Shown here: positions 1 to 7,844 of the stretch, in pieces
How the letters are laid out: every line of letters begins with the position of its first letter
Position numbering within the stretch: position 1 is the stretch's first letter
Origin: Planctomycetota bacterium
Lineage (GTDB): Bacteria; Planctomycetota; UBA1135; GCA-002686595
Length of the DNA: 41,454 bases
Direction of reading: 5' to 3'
Assembly: GCA_016872715.1 (NCBI GenBank)
Contig: VGZD01000022.1
Span: forward strand, 1 to 41,454
Position numbers and translations under genes: made by a program
Notes under the pieces: generated by a model
What the model saw: the letters and a program-made list of their open reading frames with translations, nothing else
What the model was told of the DNA's origin: nothing
Database searches by the model: none

Positions 1-1677
1 ACCGTGCTGCCGAGCGGCCAACTCGTCGCGGCTGGCGACTTCACGAGCGCCGGCGGCGTCACCGCGAACAGCATCGCTCGCTGGGGGATCTTCAACTCGT
101 GGTACGCCCTCGACGGCGGCGTGTACGGCCCAGTTTCTTCCCCGACCTCGGCCTCGGTGCACGCTCTCGCCGTCCTGCCCGACGGTGACCTCGTCGCGGG
201 TGGCGCGTTCAAGCTCGCTGGTCAGGCCCTGAGAGTCCCAGCGGATTCGATCGCGCGTTGGAATGGCAGCGCGTGGTCAGCGCTGTCGTCTGGGATGAAC
301 GGCACTATCACGTCCTTCGCCGTACTACCGAGCGGTGATATCGTCGCGGGCGGCTACTTCACTTCCGCCGGCTCGGTCGCCGCTAACTACGTCGCGCGCT
401 GGAATGGGAGCGCGTGGTCGGCGCTCGGAAACGGACTGAACAATGCAGTTCTGGCCCTCGCCGTCCTGTCCAATGGTGATCTCGTGGCGGGTGGCGATTT
501 CTCGTCCGGCGTTGCGCGCTGGGATGGAAGCGCGTGGTCGACGCTGGGAGGCGGACCCGGCGGCAAGGTCTTCGCCCTCGCCGCGACGCCGAGCGGCGAA
601 CTCATCGCGTCTGGCTACTACGCGGGCTACATCAAGCGGTGGGATGGAAGCGCATGGCAAATGATGGGGTTGGGCATGAACAGCACTGTCAGCGCAGTTG
701 CCGTGCTGCCGAACGGCAACATCGTGGCGGGTGGCGAGTTCACAACCGCCGGCTTTGCCACCGCATACAGGGTCGCGCTCTGGAACGGCAGCTATTGGTC
801 GAATATGGGGACCGGAATGAGCGACAGCGTCGAGGCTTTCGCCGTTCTCCAGAGCGGCGAACTCGTCGCGGGTGGCTTTTTCACGAGCGCCGGTGGCGTC
901 ACTGCGCACAGGATCGCGACCTGGAATGGAAGTGCGTGGTCGGGGTTGGGGGGCGGGTTCGACAGCGATGTCTATTCCATCGCAGTGCTTTCCAATGGTG
1001 ACCTCGTCGCGGGTGGCGGCTTCACCATTGCCAACTACGCCAACTCCGCTAGCAGCTTCGACGCGGTTGGAGTCGCACGCTGGAACGGCAGCACGTGGTC
1101 CGCGCTGGGCAGTGGCACCAACGACCGAGTCCGCGCCCTCGCCGCGCTGCCGAACAACCAGCTCGCCGTCGGCGGCGACTTTCAAACGGTCGGCTCCCAC
1201 AGATCCGCCTACTTCGCCCGCTACTCCACCTGCATCCCCTACGGGCCGATCGTCTATTGCACGGCGGGCACTTCGAGCGGCGGATGCGTCCCCGCCATCA
1301 GCGCGCTCGGCACGCCGAGCATCGCTGCGAACTCTGGCTTCAACATCTCCGTGGCTTCCGTCCCCAGTCAGAAGCAGGGCCTGTTCTTCTACGGCACCAA
1401 CGGCCGCAAGGACACTCCGTGGGCCAGCGGCAGCACGAGCTATCTGTGCGTCAAGTCTCCGACCTCGCGCACCTCACAACAGAGTTCCGGCGGCACGAGC
1501 GGCTGCGACGGCACGCTCTCCATCGACTGGCTGAGCTTCGTCGCCTCGCACCCCACCTTGCTCGGCAACCCGACCACCGCCGGCCAAGCCGTGAGCGCGC
1601 AGGCCTGGTACCGCGACCCCGCCGCCGTCAAGTCGACGAGCCTCTCGGCCGGCCTGGAGTTCATGATGCTCCCCTAG
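1..1677 (+). CDS. Secreted beta-propeller-like repeat protein, paralog A (5' end missing)
   Basis: The reading frame is open from base 1, so the true start, and presumably a signal peptide like those of the next two genes, lies outside the window. The visible 558 residues hold about nine copies of a roughly 47-residue repeat with the core pattern LAVLPNGDLVAGG-F-TAGG-N-IARWNGSAWSALG. This resembles the delta-60/kelch/RAX2 style of short beta-sheet repeats, and a beta-propeller is inferred. Two middle repeats are shortened (SSGVARWDGS, YAGYIKRWDGS). A C-terminal domain of about 140 residues (419-558) begins YCTAGTSSGGC, has four cysteines that could form two disulfides, and ends LEFMMLP; I know similar tails from planctomycete exported proteins. 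Two paralogs follow on the same strand. The function is unknown; an extracellular or surface role is inferred from the paralogs' signal peptides. Confidence 0.85.
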   Translation, partial: TVLPSGQLVAAGDFTSAGGVTANSIARWGIFNSWYALDGGVYGPVSSPTSASVHALAVLPDGDLVAGGAFKLAGQALRVPADSIARWNGSAWSALSSGMNGTITSFAVLPSGDIVAGGYFTSAGSVAANYVARWNGSAWSALGNGLNNAVLALAVLSNGDLVAGGDFSSGVARWDGSAWSTLGGGPGGKVFALAATPSGELIASGYYAGYIKRWDGSAWQMMGLGMNSTVSAVAVLPNGNIVAGGEFTTAGFATAYRVALWNGSYWSNMGTGMSDSVEAFAVLQSGELVAGGFFTSAGGVTAHRIATWNGSAWSGLGGGFDSDVYSIAVLSNGDLVAGGGFTIANYANSASSFDAVGVARWNGSTWSALGSGTNDRVRALAALPNNQLAVGGDFQTVGSHRSAYFARYSTCIPYGPIVYCTAGTSSGGCVPAISALGTPSIAANSGFNISVASVPSQKQGLFFYGTNGRKDTPWASGSTSYLCVKSPTSRTSQQSSGGTSGCDGTLSIDWLSFVASHPTLLGNPTTAGQAVSAQAWYRDPAAVKSTSLSAGLEFMMLP

Positions 1678-1703
1678 CGCGTAGACTCGCACCGCGCGCG
1701 AGC

Positions 1704-1736
1704 GGGGCCGGTCGCCTTCGAGGGGCGGCCGGCCCC
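1704..1736 (+). terminator. Hairpin terminator after paralog A
   Basis: A 33-bp inverted repeat has arms GGGGCCGGTCGCC and GGCGGCCGGCCCC (13-bp stem with one G-U wobble) around a 7-nt loop, followed by the T-rich stretch GCTTTCTT. It starts 26 bp after the stop codon. The same 33 bases recur after both downstream paralogs (4740 and 7706). The T tract is short and the other copies lack one, so intrinsic termination is likely but not certain. Confidence 0.7.
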
Positions 1737-2143
1737 GCTTTCTTCGAAGCGAGCGTTCGCGCGTGCGCGGGGCCGGCCTTCAAGCCGGCTCCGCACTTAC
1801 ACCACAAGGTGAGACGCTATCGGAGCGCGCCGCTCCGTCCCAATCGCAGACTCAATTCAACGCAAGGGGCGCGGCATCCAAATCACGGACACCTCGAGGT
1901 CGAAGCGGTCGGCCCATGCGTCGGCCGTCCCTCACGTAACGTCCGCGCGGCGAGCCTCCACAGCGCCATCGCCTCCGAATGGACCGAGGCACAAATCAGC
2001 AACTGATTGACTCGCCCTTCCCCTGCACTAGGCCCGAAGTACGGACTTGTTTCCCGCACTGCTACGAATGTGTGCGGCCCCTCGGGACGGCATCACTATA
2101 CGACTTTCTAAGAACGCCGACGATGGTCTGACGTATCACCCAC

Positions 2144-2169
2144 TTGTTCACACCCTGAGAGATCCATCC
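2144..2169 (+). promoter_or_regulatory. Conserved translation leader of paralog B
   Basis: The 26 nt before the ATG match the 26 nt before paralog C's ATG (5090-5115) at 21 positions, including an identical 11-nt core CACCCTGAGAG. The GAGAG at 2157-2161 is placed like a Shine-Dalgarno sequence, 8 nt before ATG 2170. The match supports the chosen start codons in both genes. Confidence 0.55.
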
Positions 2170-4713
2170 ATGTTCAGCATCCACTCCGTGCTTTCGACCT
2201 TGGTCACTTTCGCGCTCGCGCTGTGCGCGGGCCTCTGCACGCCTCGAACAGCCGCCGCCCAATGCACCCCACGGTGGTTGCCGGGCGAGGGTACTCCGGG
2301 TACGAGCGGTCCAGTCTGGGCCCTCAAAATGTGGGATCCGGATGGCAGCGGCCCGCTGGGAGCGAAATTGGTCGTGGGAGGGAGTTTCGGACTCGCTGGC
2401 ACGACCATGGCGGCGAACATCGCAACGTTCGACCCCAGCACCGGCGCGTGGTCGGCGCTGGGAAGCGGAATGGACAGCGAAGTCTTCGCTCTCGCTGTGT
2501 TGCCCAACGGCGACCTCGTGGCCGGTGGTGATTTCTCGACCGCCGGCGGCGTCAGCGCGAACCGCATCGCACGCTGGAACGGCAGCGCGTGGTCGGCGTT
2601 CGGAACCGGGATGAATGACATCGTCAGGACCCTCGCCGTGCTCAACAACGGCACGCTCGTCGCCGGTGGTCATTTCACGAACGCGGGCGGCATCAGCGCG
2701 AACGGCATCGCGCGCTGGAACGGCACTGCGTGGTCGGCGCTGGGGACCGGGACCAACGGCATCGTCTACTCCCTCGCCGTGTTGCAAAACGGGGACCTCG
2801 CCGCGGGCGGTTTCTTCACGACCGCGGGCGGCGTCACCGCGAGCAACATCGCGCGCTGGAATGGCAGCGCGTGGTCGCAGCCGGGAAGCGGGATCAACGG
2901 CGTCGTCGATGCCCTCGCCGTGCTGCCCAATGGCGACCTCGTCGCGGGTGGCGCGTTCACGATGGCCGGTGGCACCAACGCAAGCCACATCGCCAAATGG
3001 AATGGCAGCTCGTGGTCGACGCTGGGGAGCGGGATGGACAGCGGCGTCAGTGACTTGATGGTGCTGCCAAGCGGCACCCTCCTCGCGGGTGGCTTCTTCG
3101 AGGCAGCGGGCGGGGGTAGCGCGAACTACATCGCGCGCTGGAATGGCAGCGCGTGGTCGACGCTGGGGAGCGGGATGGACGCCTCCGTCGCCGCCCTCGC
3201 CGCGCTTCCCAACGGCGACCTCATCGCAGGTGGTGAATTCCACTCCGCGGGCGGGGCCGGCGCGGTCGGCCTTTCGCGTTGGAATGGCAGCACCTGGTCG
3301 GCGCTAGCGACCGGCTTCGACAATGTCGTCGCCCGCTTCGCCAAGCTGCCCAACGGCGACCTCATCGCCGCTGGCTACTTCACGACCGCCGGCGCGACCA
3401 TCGCGAACCACATCGCGCGCTGGAATGGCATTGCGTGGTCCGCACTGGGGAGCGGAACAGACGACAACATCAACGCCGTCGCCGTGATGCCCAACGGCGA
3501 CATCGTTGCGGGTGGCACCTTCCTCAACGCCGGCGGGGTCAGCGCGAACCGCATCGCGCGTTGGAATGGCAGCGCGTGGTCGCCGCTGGGGAGCGGAATG
3601 AACGCCGGCGTCGCCGCCCTCGCGGTGATGCCCAACGGCGACCTCGTGGCCGGTGGTGATTTCACGACCGCCGGTGGAGTCAGCGTGAGCAGAATCGCGC
3701 GTTGGAATGGCAGTTCGTGGTCGGCGCTGGGGAGCGGAACCGACGACTTGGTCTACACCCTCGCCGTGCTGCCTAACGGTACCCTCGTCGCGGGTGGCGC
3801 CTTCACGACCGCCGGCGGCGTCACGGCGAACAGCATCGCGAGCTGGAATGGCAGCACTTGGTCGGCGCTGGGGAGCGGAGTGACGCTGGGAACCGACCCG
3901 GGCTTCGTCACCTCCCTCGCCATGGCGCCCAACGGCGACCTCGTCGCGGGTGGCAGCTTCACAACCGCTGGCGGCGTCGGCGCAAGCAACATCGCACGCT
4001 GGAATGGCAGCGCGTGGTCGGCGCTGGGGAGCGGCAGTCTCATCACGGTCATGGCCGTCGCCGTGCTGCCCGACGGCGACGTCGTCTCAGGTGACTTCTT
4101 GGGCATCGCACGCTGGAACGGCAGCGCGTGGTCTGCGTTGGGGAGCGGAGTGGACGGCCCGGTCATCGGTCTCGCCGTGCTGCCGAACAACCAACTCGCC
4201 GTGGGCGGCGCCTTCGTGCAAGCCGACGGCAACGTATCCGCCTGCTTCGCGCGCTACGAGACGTGCCTCCCCTACGGGCCGATCGTCTACTGCACGGCGG
4301 GCACCTCGAGCGGCGGTTGCGTGGCCACGATCAGCGCAGTCGGCACGCCGATCATCACGGCGAGCTCGGGCTTCACCATTTCCGTCGCGTCCGTCCCCGG
4401 TCAGGCGCAGGGCCTGTTCTTCTACGGCTCGAGCGGCCGCAAGGCCACGCCGTGGGCCGCGGGCAGCACGAGCTTCCTGTGCATCAAGGCGCCGACCTCG
4501 CGCACCCTGCAACAGGACACCGGCGGCACGCCCGGCGTTTGCAACGGCACGCTCTCGATCGACTGGCTCAACTTCATGTCCTCCAACCCCGGCCTGCTCG
4601 GCAATCCATCCATCGCCGGCCAAGTCGTGGGCGCTCAGGGCTGGTATCGCGATCCGCCCGCCCCCAAGAACGCCAACGGGTCGGCGGCTCTGGAGTTCGT
4701 GATGCTCCCCTAG
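2170..4713 (+). CDS. Secreted beta-propeller-like repeat protein, paralog B
   Basis: This 847-residue protein starts at ATG 2170, giving a classical signal peptide (basic/polar start, hydrophobic LVTFALALCAGLC, cleavage near RTAAAQ at about residue 31). An upstream in-frame start at 2047 would bury that signal. Thirteen tandem repeats of about 47 residues follow, each with LxVLPNGDLVAGGxFTTAGGVxAN-IARWNGSAWSALGSG; repeat 11 carries an insertion and repeat 12 is shortened. At the DNA level the repeats stay very alike, which invites recombination. The C-terminal domain (about 707-847) begins YCTAGTSSGGC, has four cysteines and a GLFFYG-SGRK-PWAAGST segment, and ends LEFVMLP. The delta-60/kelch-like fold is inferred and no catalytic motif is seen. 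It is likely exported through Sec to the cell surface or outside. Its role is unknown. Confidence 0.88.
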   Translation: MFSIHSVLSTLVTFALALCAGLCTPRTAAAQCTPRWLPGEGTPGTSGPVWALKMWDPDGSGPLGAKLVVGGSFGLAGTTMAANIATFDPSTGAWSALGSGMDSEVFALAVLPNGDLVAGGDFSTAGGVSANRIARWNGSAWSAFGTGMNDIVRTLAVLNNGTLVAGGHFTNAGGISANGIARWNGTAWSALGTGTNGIVYSLAVLQNGDLAAGGFFTTAGGVTASNIARWNGSAWSQPGSGINGVVDALAVLPNGDLVAGGAFTMAGGTNASHIAKWNGSSWSTLGSGMDSGVSDLMVLPSGTLLAGGFFEAAGGGSANYIARWNGSAWSTLGSGMDASVAALAALPNGDLIAGGEFHSAGGAGAVGLSRWNGSTWSALATGFDNVVARFAKLPNGDLIAAGYFTTAGATIANHIARWNGIAWSALGSGTDDNINAVAVMPNGDIVAGGTFLNAGGVSANRIARWNGSAWSPLGSGMNAGVAALAVMPNGDLVAGGDFTTAGGVSVSRIARWNGSSWSALGSGTDDLVYTLAVLPNGTLVAGGAFTTAGGVTANSIASWNGSTWSALGSGVTLGTDPGFVTSLAMAPNGDLVAGGSFTTAGGVGASNIARWNGSAWSALGSGSLITVMAVAVLPDGDVVSGDFLGIARWNGSAWSALGSGVDGPVIGLAVLPNNQLAVGGAFVQADGNVSACFARYETCLPYGPIVYCTAGTSSGGCVATISAVGTPIITASSGFTISVASVPGQAQGLFFYGSSGRKATPWAAGSTSFLCIKAPTSRTLQQDTGGTPGVCNGTLSIDWLNFMSSNPGLLGNPSIAGQVVGAQGWYRDPPAPKNANGSAALEFVMLP

Positions 4714-4739
4714 CGCACAGGCACGCACCGCGCGCGAGC

Positions 4740-4772
4740 GGGGCCGGTCGCCTTCGAGGGGCGGCCGGCCCC
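4740..4772 (+). terminator. Hairpin terminator after paralog B
   Basis: These 33 bases are identical to 1704-1736: a 13-bp G+C-rich stem with one wobble pair and a 7-nt loop, starting 26 bp after the stop. The downstream tail here is GGTCGTTGGGGGAGG instead of a clean T tract, and paralog C's copy has the same tail. Confidence 0.65.
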
Positions 4773-5077
4773 GGTCGTTGGGGGAGGAGGTTGCCCGGTC
4801 CGAACCGGCGGCACGCTCCGGCGGCAGGGACGCGAGATGCCATCTGCCGTCTCGACGGGGTCGACGCGGCCCTTTCGCGCACCTTGCAACCCTCGCGCTG
4901 CTTGCAACCCTCGCGCGGCGAATCTCCATCGCACGTTAGAGGCTGATTCGCACGGGGTGGGACTACGATGGGGAGTCCTAGTGATCGCACTCTGGCCCGG
5001 AAGATTGCCCATTTTCTTCGTACGCTGGCGGGGATCATTGCTACCTTCTTGCCCTTTTTTCCGACCCTCCTCGGAAT

Positions 5078-5087
5078 CCCCCCCCCC
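5078..5087 (+). repeat. C10 homopolymer in leader of paralog C
   Basis: Ten consecutive cytosines lie 28 nt before the ATG at 5116, with a T6 run about 20 nt further upstream. Tracts of this length are prone to slipped-strand mispairing and could change spacing or leader structure. Paralog B's leader has no such tract. Confidence 0.8.
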
Positions 5088-5089
5088 TC

Positions 5090-5115
5090 TTGTTCTCACC
5101 CTGAGAGCTTCACCT
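5090..5115 (+). promoter_or_regulatory. Conserved translation leader of paralog C
   Basis: This is the counterpart of 2144-2169 (21 of 26 positions identical, core CACCCTGAGAG). The GAGAG core lies 8 nt before ATG 5116 and probably acts as the ribosome binding site, which fixes the start codon. Confidence 0.55.
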
Positions 5116-7683
5116 ATGGTCACCATCCGTTCCGCGCTTTCAACCTTGCTCCCGTTCGGACTCGCGCTGTGCGCGGGCCTCTGCACGCCTCGAACAGCCG
5201 CCGCCCAATGCACACCGCAGTGGCTGCCGGGCGATGGCATTCTGGGAGCGAACAACCTCGTGCTCGCCACCACGACGTGGGATCCCGACGGCGCCGGCCC
5301 GCAAGGGCCCAAGTTGATCGCGGGTGGAGCGTTCACGTTCGTGGGCACCGTCGCCGCAACGAACATCGCCGCGTTCGACCCCAGCACGGGCACGTGGTCG
5401 GCGCTGGGGAGCGGCATGAACGGCGACGTCTCGGCCCTCACCGTGTTGTCCACCGGCGAGCTGATCGCGGGTGGCAGCTTCACGACCGCCGGAGGCGTCA
5501 CCGCGAACCGGATCGCCCGCTGGAATGGCACCGCGTGGTCGGCGCTGGGGACCGGGATGAACAACTCCGTCCATGCGCTCGCCGTGCTCAACAACGGCAC
5601 CCTCGTCGCGGGTGGCGATTTCACGACGGCCGGCGGCACGACCGCGAACCGCGTCGCGCGCTGGAATGGCACTGCGTGGACGCAGATGGGTTCCGGCATG
5701 AATGGTCGCGTCAGCGCCCTCGCCGCGCTACAGAACGGCGACCTCGCCGCAGGCGGCCAGTTCACGACCGCCGGTACCCTCTCCCAGAACAACGGCGTCG
5801 CCCGCTGGACGGGCCTCGCGTGGGCGCAAATGGGAAGCGGCATGAATGGTGCCGTGAATGCCCTCGCCGTGCTGCCGAACGGCGACGTCGTCGCGGGCGG
5901 CACCTTCACGACTGCCGGCGCCGGGAGTGCGCTGAACATCGCGCGCTGGAGCTCAGGCTCGTGGTCGGCGATGGGACTGGGAGCGAACAACGGCGTCAAC
6001 GCCCTCTCCGTGACGTCGAGCGGAACTCTGGTCGTCGGCGGTGACTTCCAGACCATCGGCGGAGTCAGCGCGAAGCGGATCGCGCTCTGGAGCAGCAACA
6101 CGTGGTCGGCGCTGGGAACCGGGGTCAGCACTTCCGTCAACGCCGTGGCGACGCTGGGCGCCAACGACGTCTTCGCGGGCGGCAACTTCATCACCGCAGG
6201 CGACGTAGCCGCGCTCTACATCGCGCGCTGGAATGGCAGCGCGTGGGCGGCGATGGCGACCGGGATGAACGGCAAGGTCTCCAGCGCCATTGGGATGCCC
6301 AATGGTGACCTCGTCATCGCTGGCGACTTCACGAGCGTCGGTGGGGTCACGGTGGACCGCATCGCGCGCTGGAATGGCACCACATGGTCCGCGATGGGCA
6401 TCGGATTCGACGGCGCCATCAACGACCTCGCCCTGCTACCCAACGGCGATCTCCTCGCGTTCGGCGGCTTCACGTTCGCCGGCGGGTACAGCGCATACCG
6501 CATCGCGCGCTGGAATGGCAGCTCGTGGTGGCCGGTGGCAAACGGGTTGACCGGCCCGGTCTACTGCGGTCTCGTGCTGCCCAATGGGGACATCCTCGTC
6601 GGTGGTTCGTTTACGAACGCCGGCAACGTTGTCGTGAACAACATCGCGCGTTGGAATGGCAGCACGTGGTCGGCCCTGGGCAGCGGAACGCTCGGCGGCG
6701 TCGGCGCCCTCGCTGTGTTGCCCAGCGGCGACGTCTACGCGGGTGGCTCCTTTTCGACTGCCGGCGGCGTCAGTGCGAGCAACATCGCGCGTTGGAATGG
6801 CAGCACGTGGTCAGCGCTGGGGAGCGGGACCAACGGGGCGGTCTTCGCCCTCGCTGTACGGGCCAATGGTACGCTCGCCGTGGGTGGCGCGTTCACGAGC
6901 GTCGGCGGTCTTGCCGTGTCGAATCTTGCAAGCTGGAGCGGCACTTCTTGGGGGGGGATGGGTGGCTCCCCGAACAGCTCTGTCGTCGCCCTCGCGGCGT
7001 TGCCCGACGGCTCCGTCCTGGCCGGAGGCTACTTCACCGGCGGTACCTCCGGCATCAGCACGTGGGTCGCGAACCACCTCCTGATAGCCAACGGCTCGAG
7101 CGTGTCCGAGCTGGCGAACGGGACGAACAACTCGGTCCACGCCCTCGCCTTGAACCGGGACGGGAAACTCGCCGTGGGCGGCGAGTTCACGACCGTCGGC
7201 GGCAATCTCTCTGCCTACTTCGCCCAGTACGAGACGTGCCAATACACCGTCCGCGGCTACTGCACGGCGGGCACTTCGAGCGACGGTTGCGTGCCGACGT
7301 TCAGCGCGGTCGGCACGGCGAGCCTCGCTGCGAGCTCCGGCTTCACGTTCTCCGTGACCTCGGTCCCCGGTCAGAAGCAAGGCCTGTTCTTCTACGGCAC
7401 CACCGGCCGCAAGAGCACTCCGTGGGCCACGGGCAGCTCGAGCTTCCTGTGCGTCAAGGCTCCGACCACGCGCACCCCGCAGCAAGACTCCGGCGGCACG
7501 AGCGGAGCCTGCAACGGGACGTTCACCATCGACTGGCTCAACTTCATCGACACCAATCCCGACTTGTCCGGCAGCCCGAGCACCGTCGGCCAAGTCGTGG
7601 ACGCACAGGCCTGGTACCGCGACCCGAGCGCCGTCAAGACGACGAACCTCTCGGCCGGTCTGGAGTTCGTGATGCTCCCCTAG
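5116..7683 (+). CDS. Secreted beta-propeller-like repeat protein, paralog C
   Basis: This 855-residue protein has a signal peptide nearly identical to paralog B's (LCAGLCTPRTAAAQ, cleavage near residue 31). Thirteen repeats of about 47 residues follow; they diverge more than in paralog B, with variants such as RWSSGSWSAMG and LWSSNTWSALG in the middle and two irregular repeats near the end. The C-terminal domain (about 715-855) begins YCTAGTSSDGC and has the same four cysteines, the LFFYGTTGRKSTPWA segment and the LEFVMLP ending. It is presumably exported and folds as one or two beta-propellers (inferred). The start is supported by the leader motif and the signal peptide. No enzyme motif was recognised, and a binding or structural surface role is only a guess. 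Confidence 0.88.
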   Translation: MVTIRSALSTLLPFGLALCAGLCTPRTAAAQCTPQWLPGDGILGANNLVLATTTWDPDGAGPQGPKLIAGGAFTFVGTVAATNIAAFDPSTGTWSALGSGMNGDVSALTVLSTGELIAGGSFTTAGGVTANRIARWNGTAWSALGTGMNNSVHALAVLNNGTLVAGGDFTTAGGTTANRVARWNGTAWTQMGSGMNGRVSALAALQNGDLAAGGQFTTAGTLSQNNGVARWTGLAWAQMGSGMNGAVNALAVLPNGDVVAGGTFTTAGAGSALNIARWSSGSWSAMGLGANNGVNALSVTSSGTLVVGGDFQTIGGVSAKRIALWSSNTWSALGTGVSTSVNAVATLGANDVFAGGNFITAGDVAALYIARWNGSAWAAMATGMNGKVSSAIGMPNGDLVIAGDFTSVGGVTVDRIARWNGTTWSAMGIGFDGAINDLALLPNGDLLAFGGFTFAGGYSAYRIARWNGSSWWPVANGLTGPVYCGLVLPNGDILVGGSFTNAGNVVVNNIARWNGSTWSALGSGTLGGVGALAVLPSGDVYAGGSFSTAGGVSASNIARWNGSTWSALGSGTNGAVFALAVRANGTLAVGGAFTSVGGLAVSNLASWSGTSWGGMGGSPNSSVVALAALPDGSVLAGGYFTGGTSGISTWVANHLLIANGSSVSELANGTNNSVHALALNRDGKLAVGGEFTTVGGNLSAYFAQYETCQYTVRGYCTAGTSSDGCVPTFSAVGTASLAASSGFTFSVTSVPGQKQGLFFYGTTGRKSTPWATGSSSFLCVKAPTTRTPQQDSGGTSGACNGTFTIDWLNFIDTNPDLSGSPSTVGQVVDAQAWYRDPSAVKTTNLSAGLEFVMLP

Positions 7684-7705
7684 CGCGCAGCGCGAGCAAT
7701 CGAGC

Positions 7706-7738
7706 GGGGCCGGTCGCCTTCGAGGGGCGGCCGGCCCC
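7706..7738 (+). terminator. Hairpin terminator after paralog C
   Basis: This is the third identical 33-bp copy of the hairpin, 22 bp after the stop and followed by the same GGTCGTTGGGGGAGG tail as paralog B's copy. It sits between paralog C and the convergent mutase gene, so it may also act on leftward transcripts because the stem is symmetric. Confidence 0.65.
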
Positions 7739-7844
7739 GGTCGTTGGGGGAGGGCGTTGCGGCGGACGATTCGCGCAGGCCGTCGCGCGCAACGGGCGCG
7801 AAGGGAGCGGACGATGGATCGCTGCGCTCGTCGGCGGGGCCGGG

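Larger units (their letters stand above)
1678..2169. other. Intergenic region between paralogs A and B
   Basis: These 492 bp hold the terminator hairpin, a second small inverted repeat around 1772-1789 (GCCGGC arms), a minor hairpin at 1822-1836 (GGAGCG/CGCTCC), and the leader motif just before the next ATG. Codon bias is weak and no convincing coding frame is seen. The frame of paralog B stays open back to 2047, but that stretch (residues like MFPALLRMCAAPRDG) has no signal-peptide character, so it is treated as untranslated. A TATACG at 2097 could be a -10 box, but no matching -35 is visible. Confidence 0.5.
4773..5115. other. Intergenic region between paralogs B and C
   Basis: This stretch has lower G+C than its surroundings, with T-rich and C-rich runs near 5040-5090, consistent with a promoter and leader region. 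It contains the C10 tract and the leader motif listed separately. No coding signal stands out. The frame of paralog C remains open back to 4837, but that part lacks signal-peptide features and is read as untranslated. No confident -35/-10 pair was found. Confidence 0.45.

Noticed and set aside
2047..2169. Upstream start for paralog B
   Set aside because: The added 41 residues would precede and disrupt a textbook signal peptide, and the leader motif supports ATG 2170.
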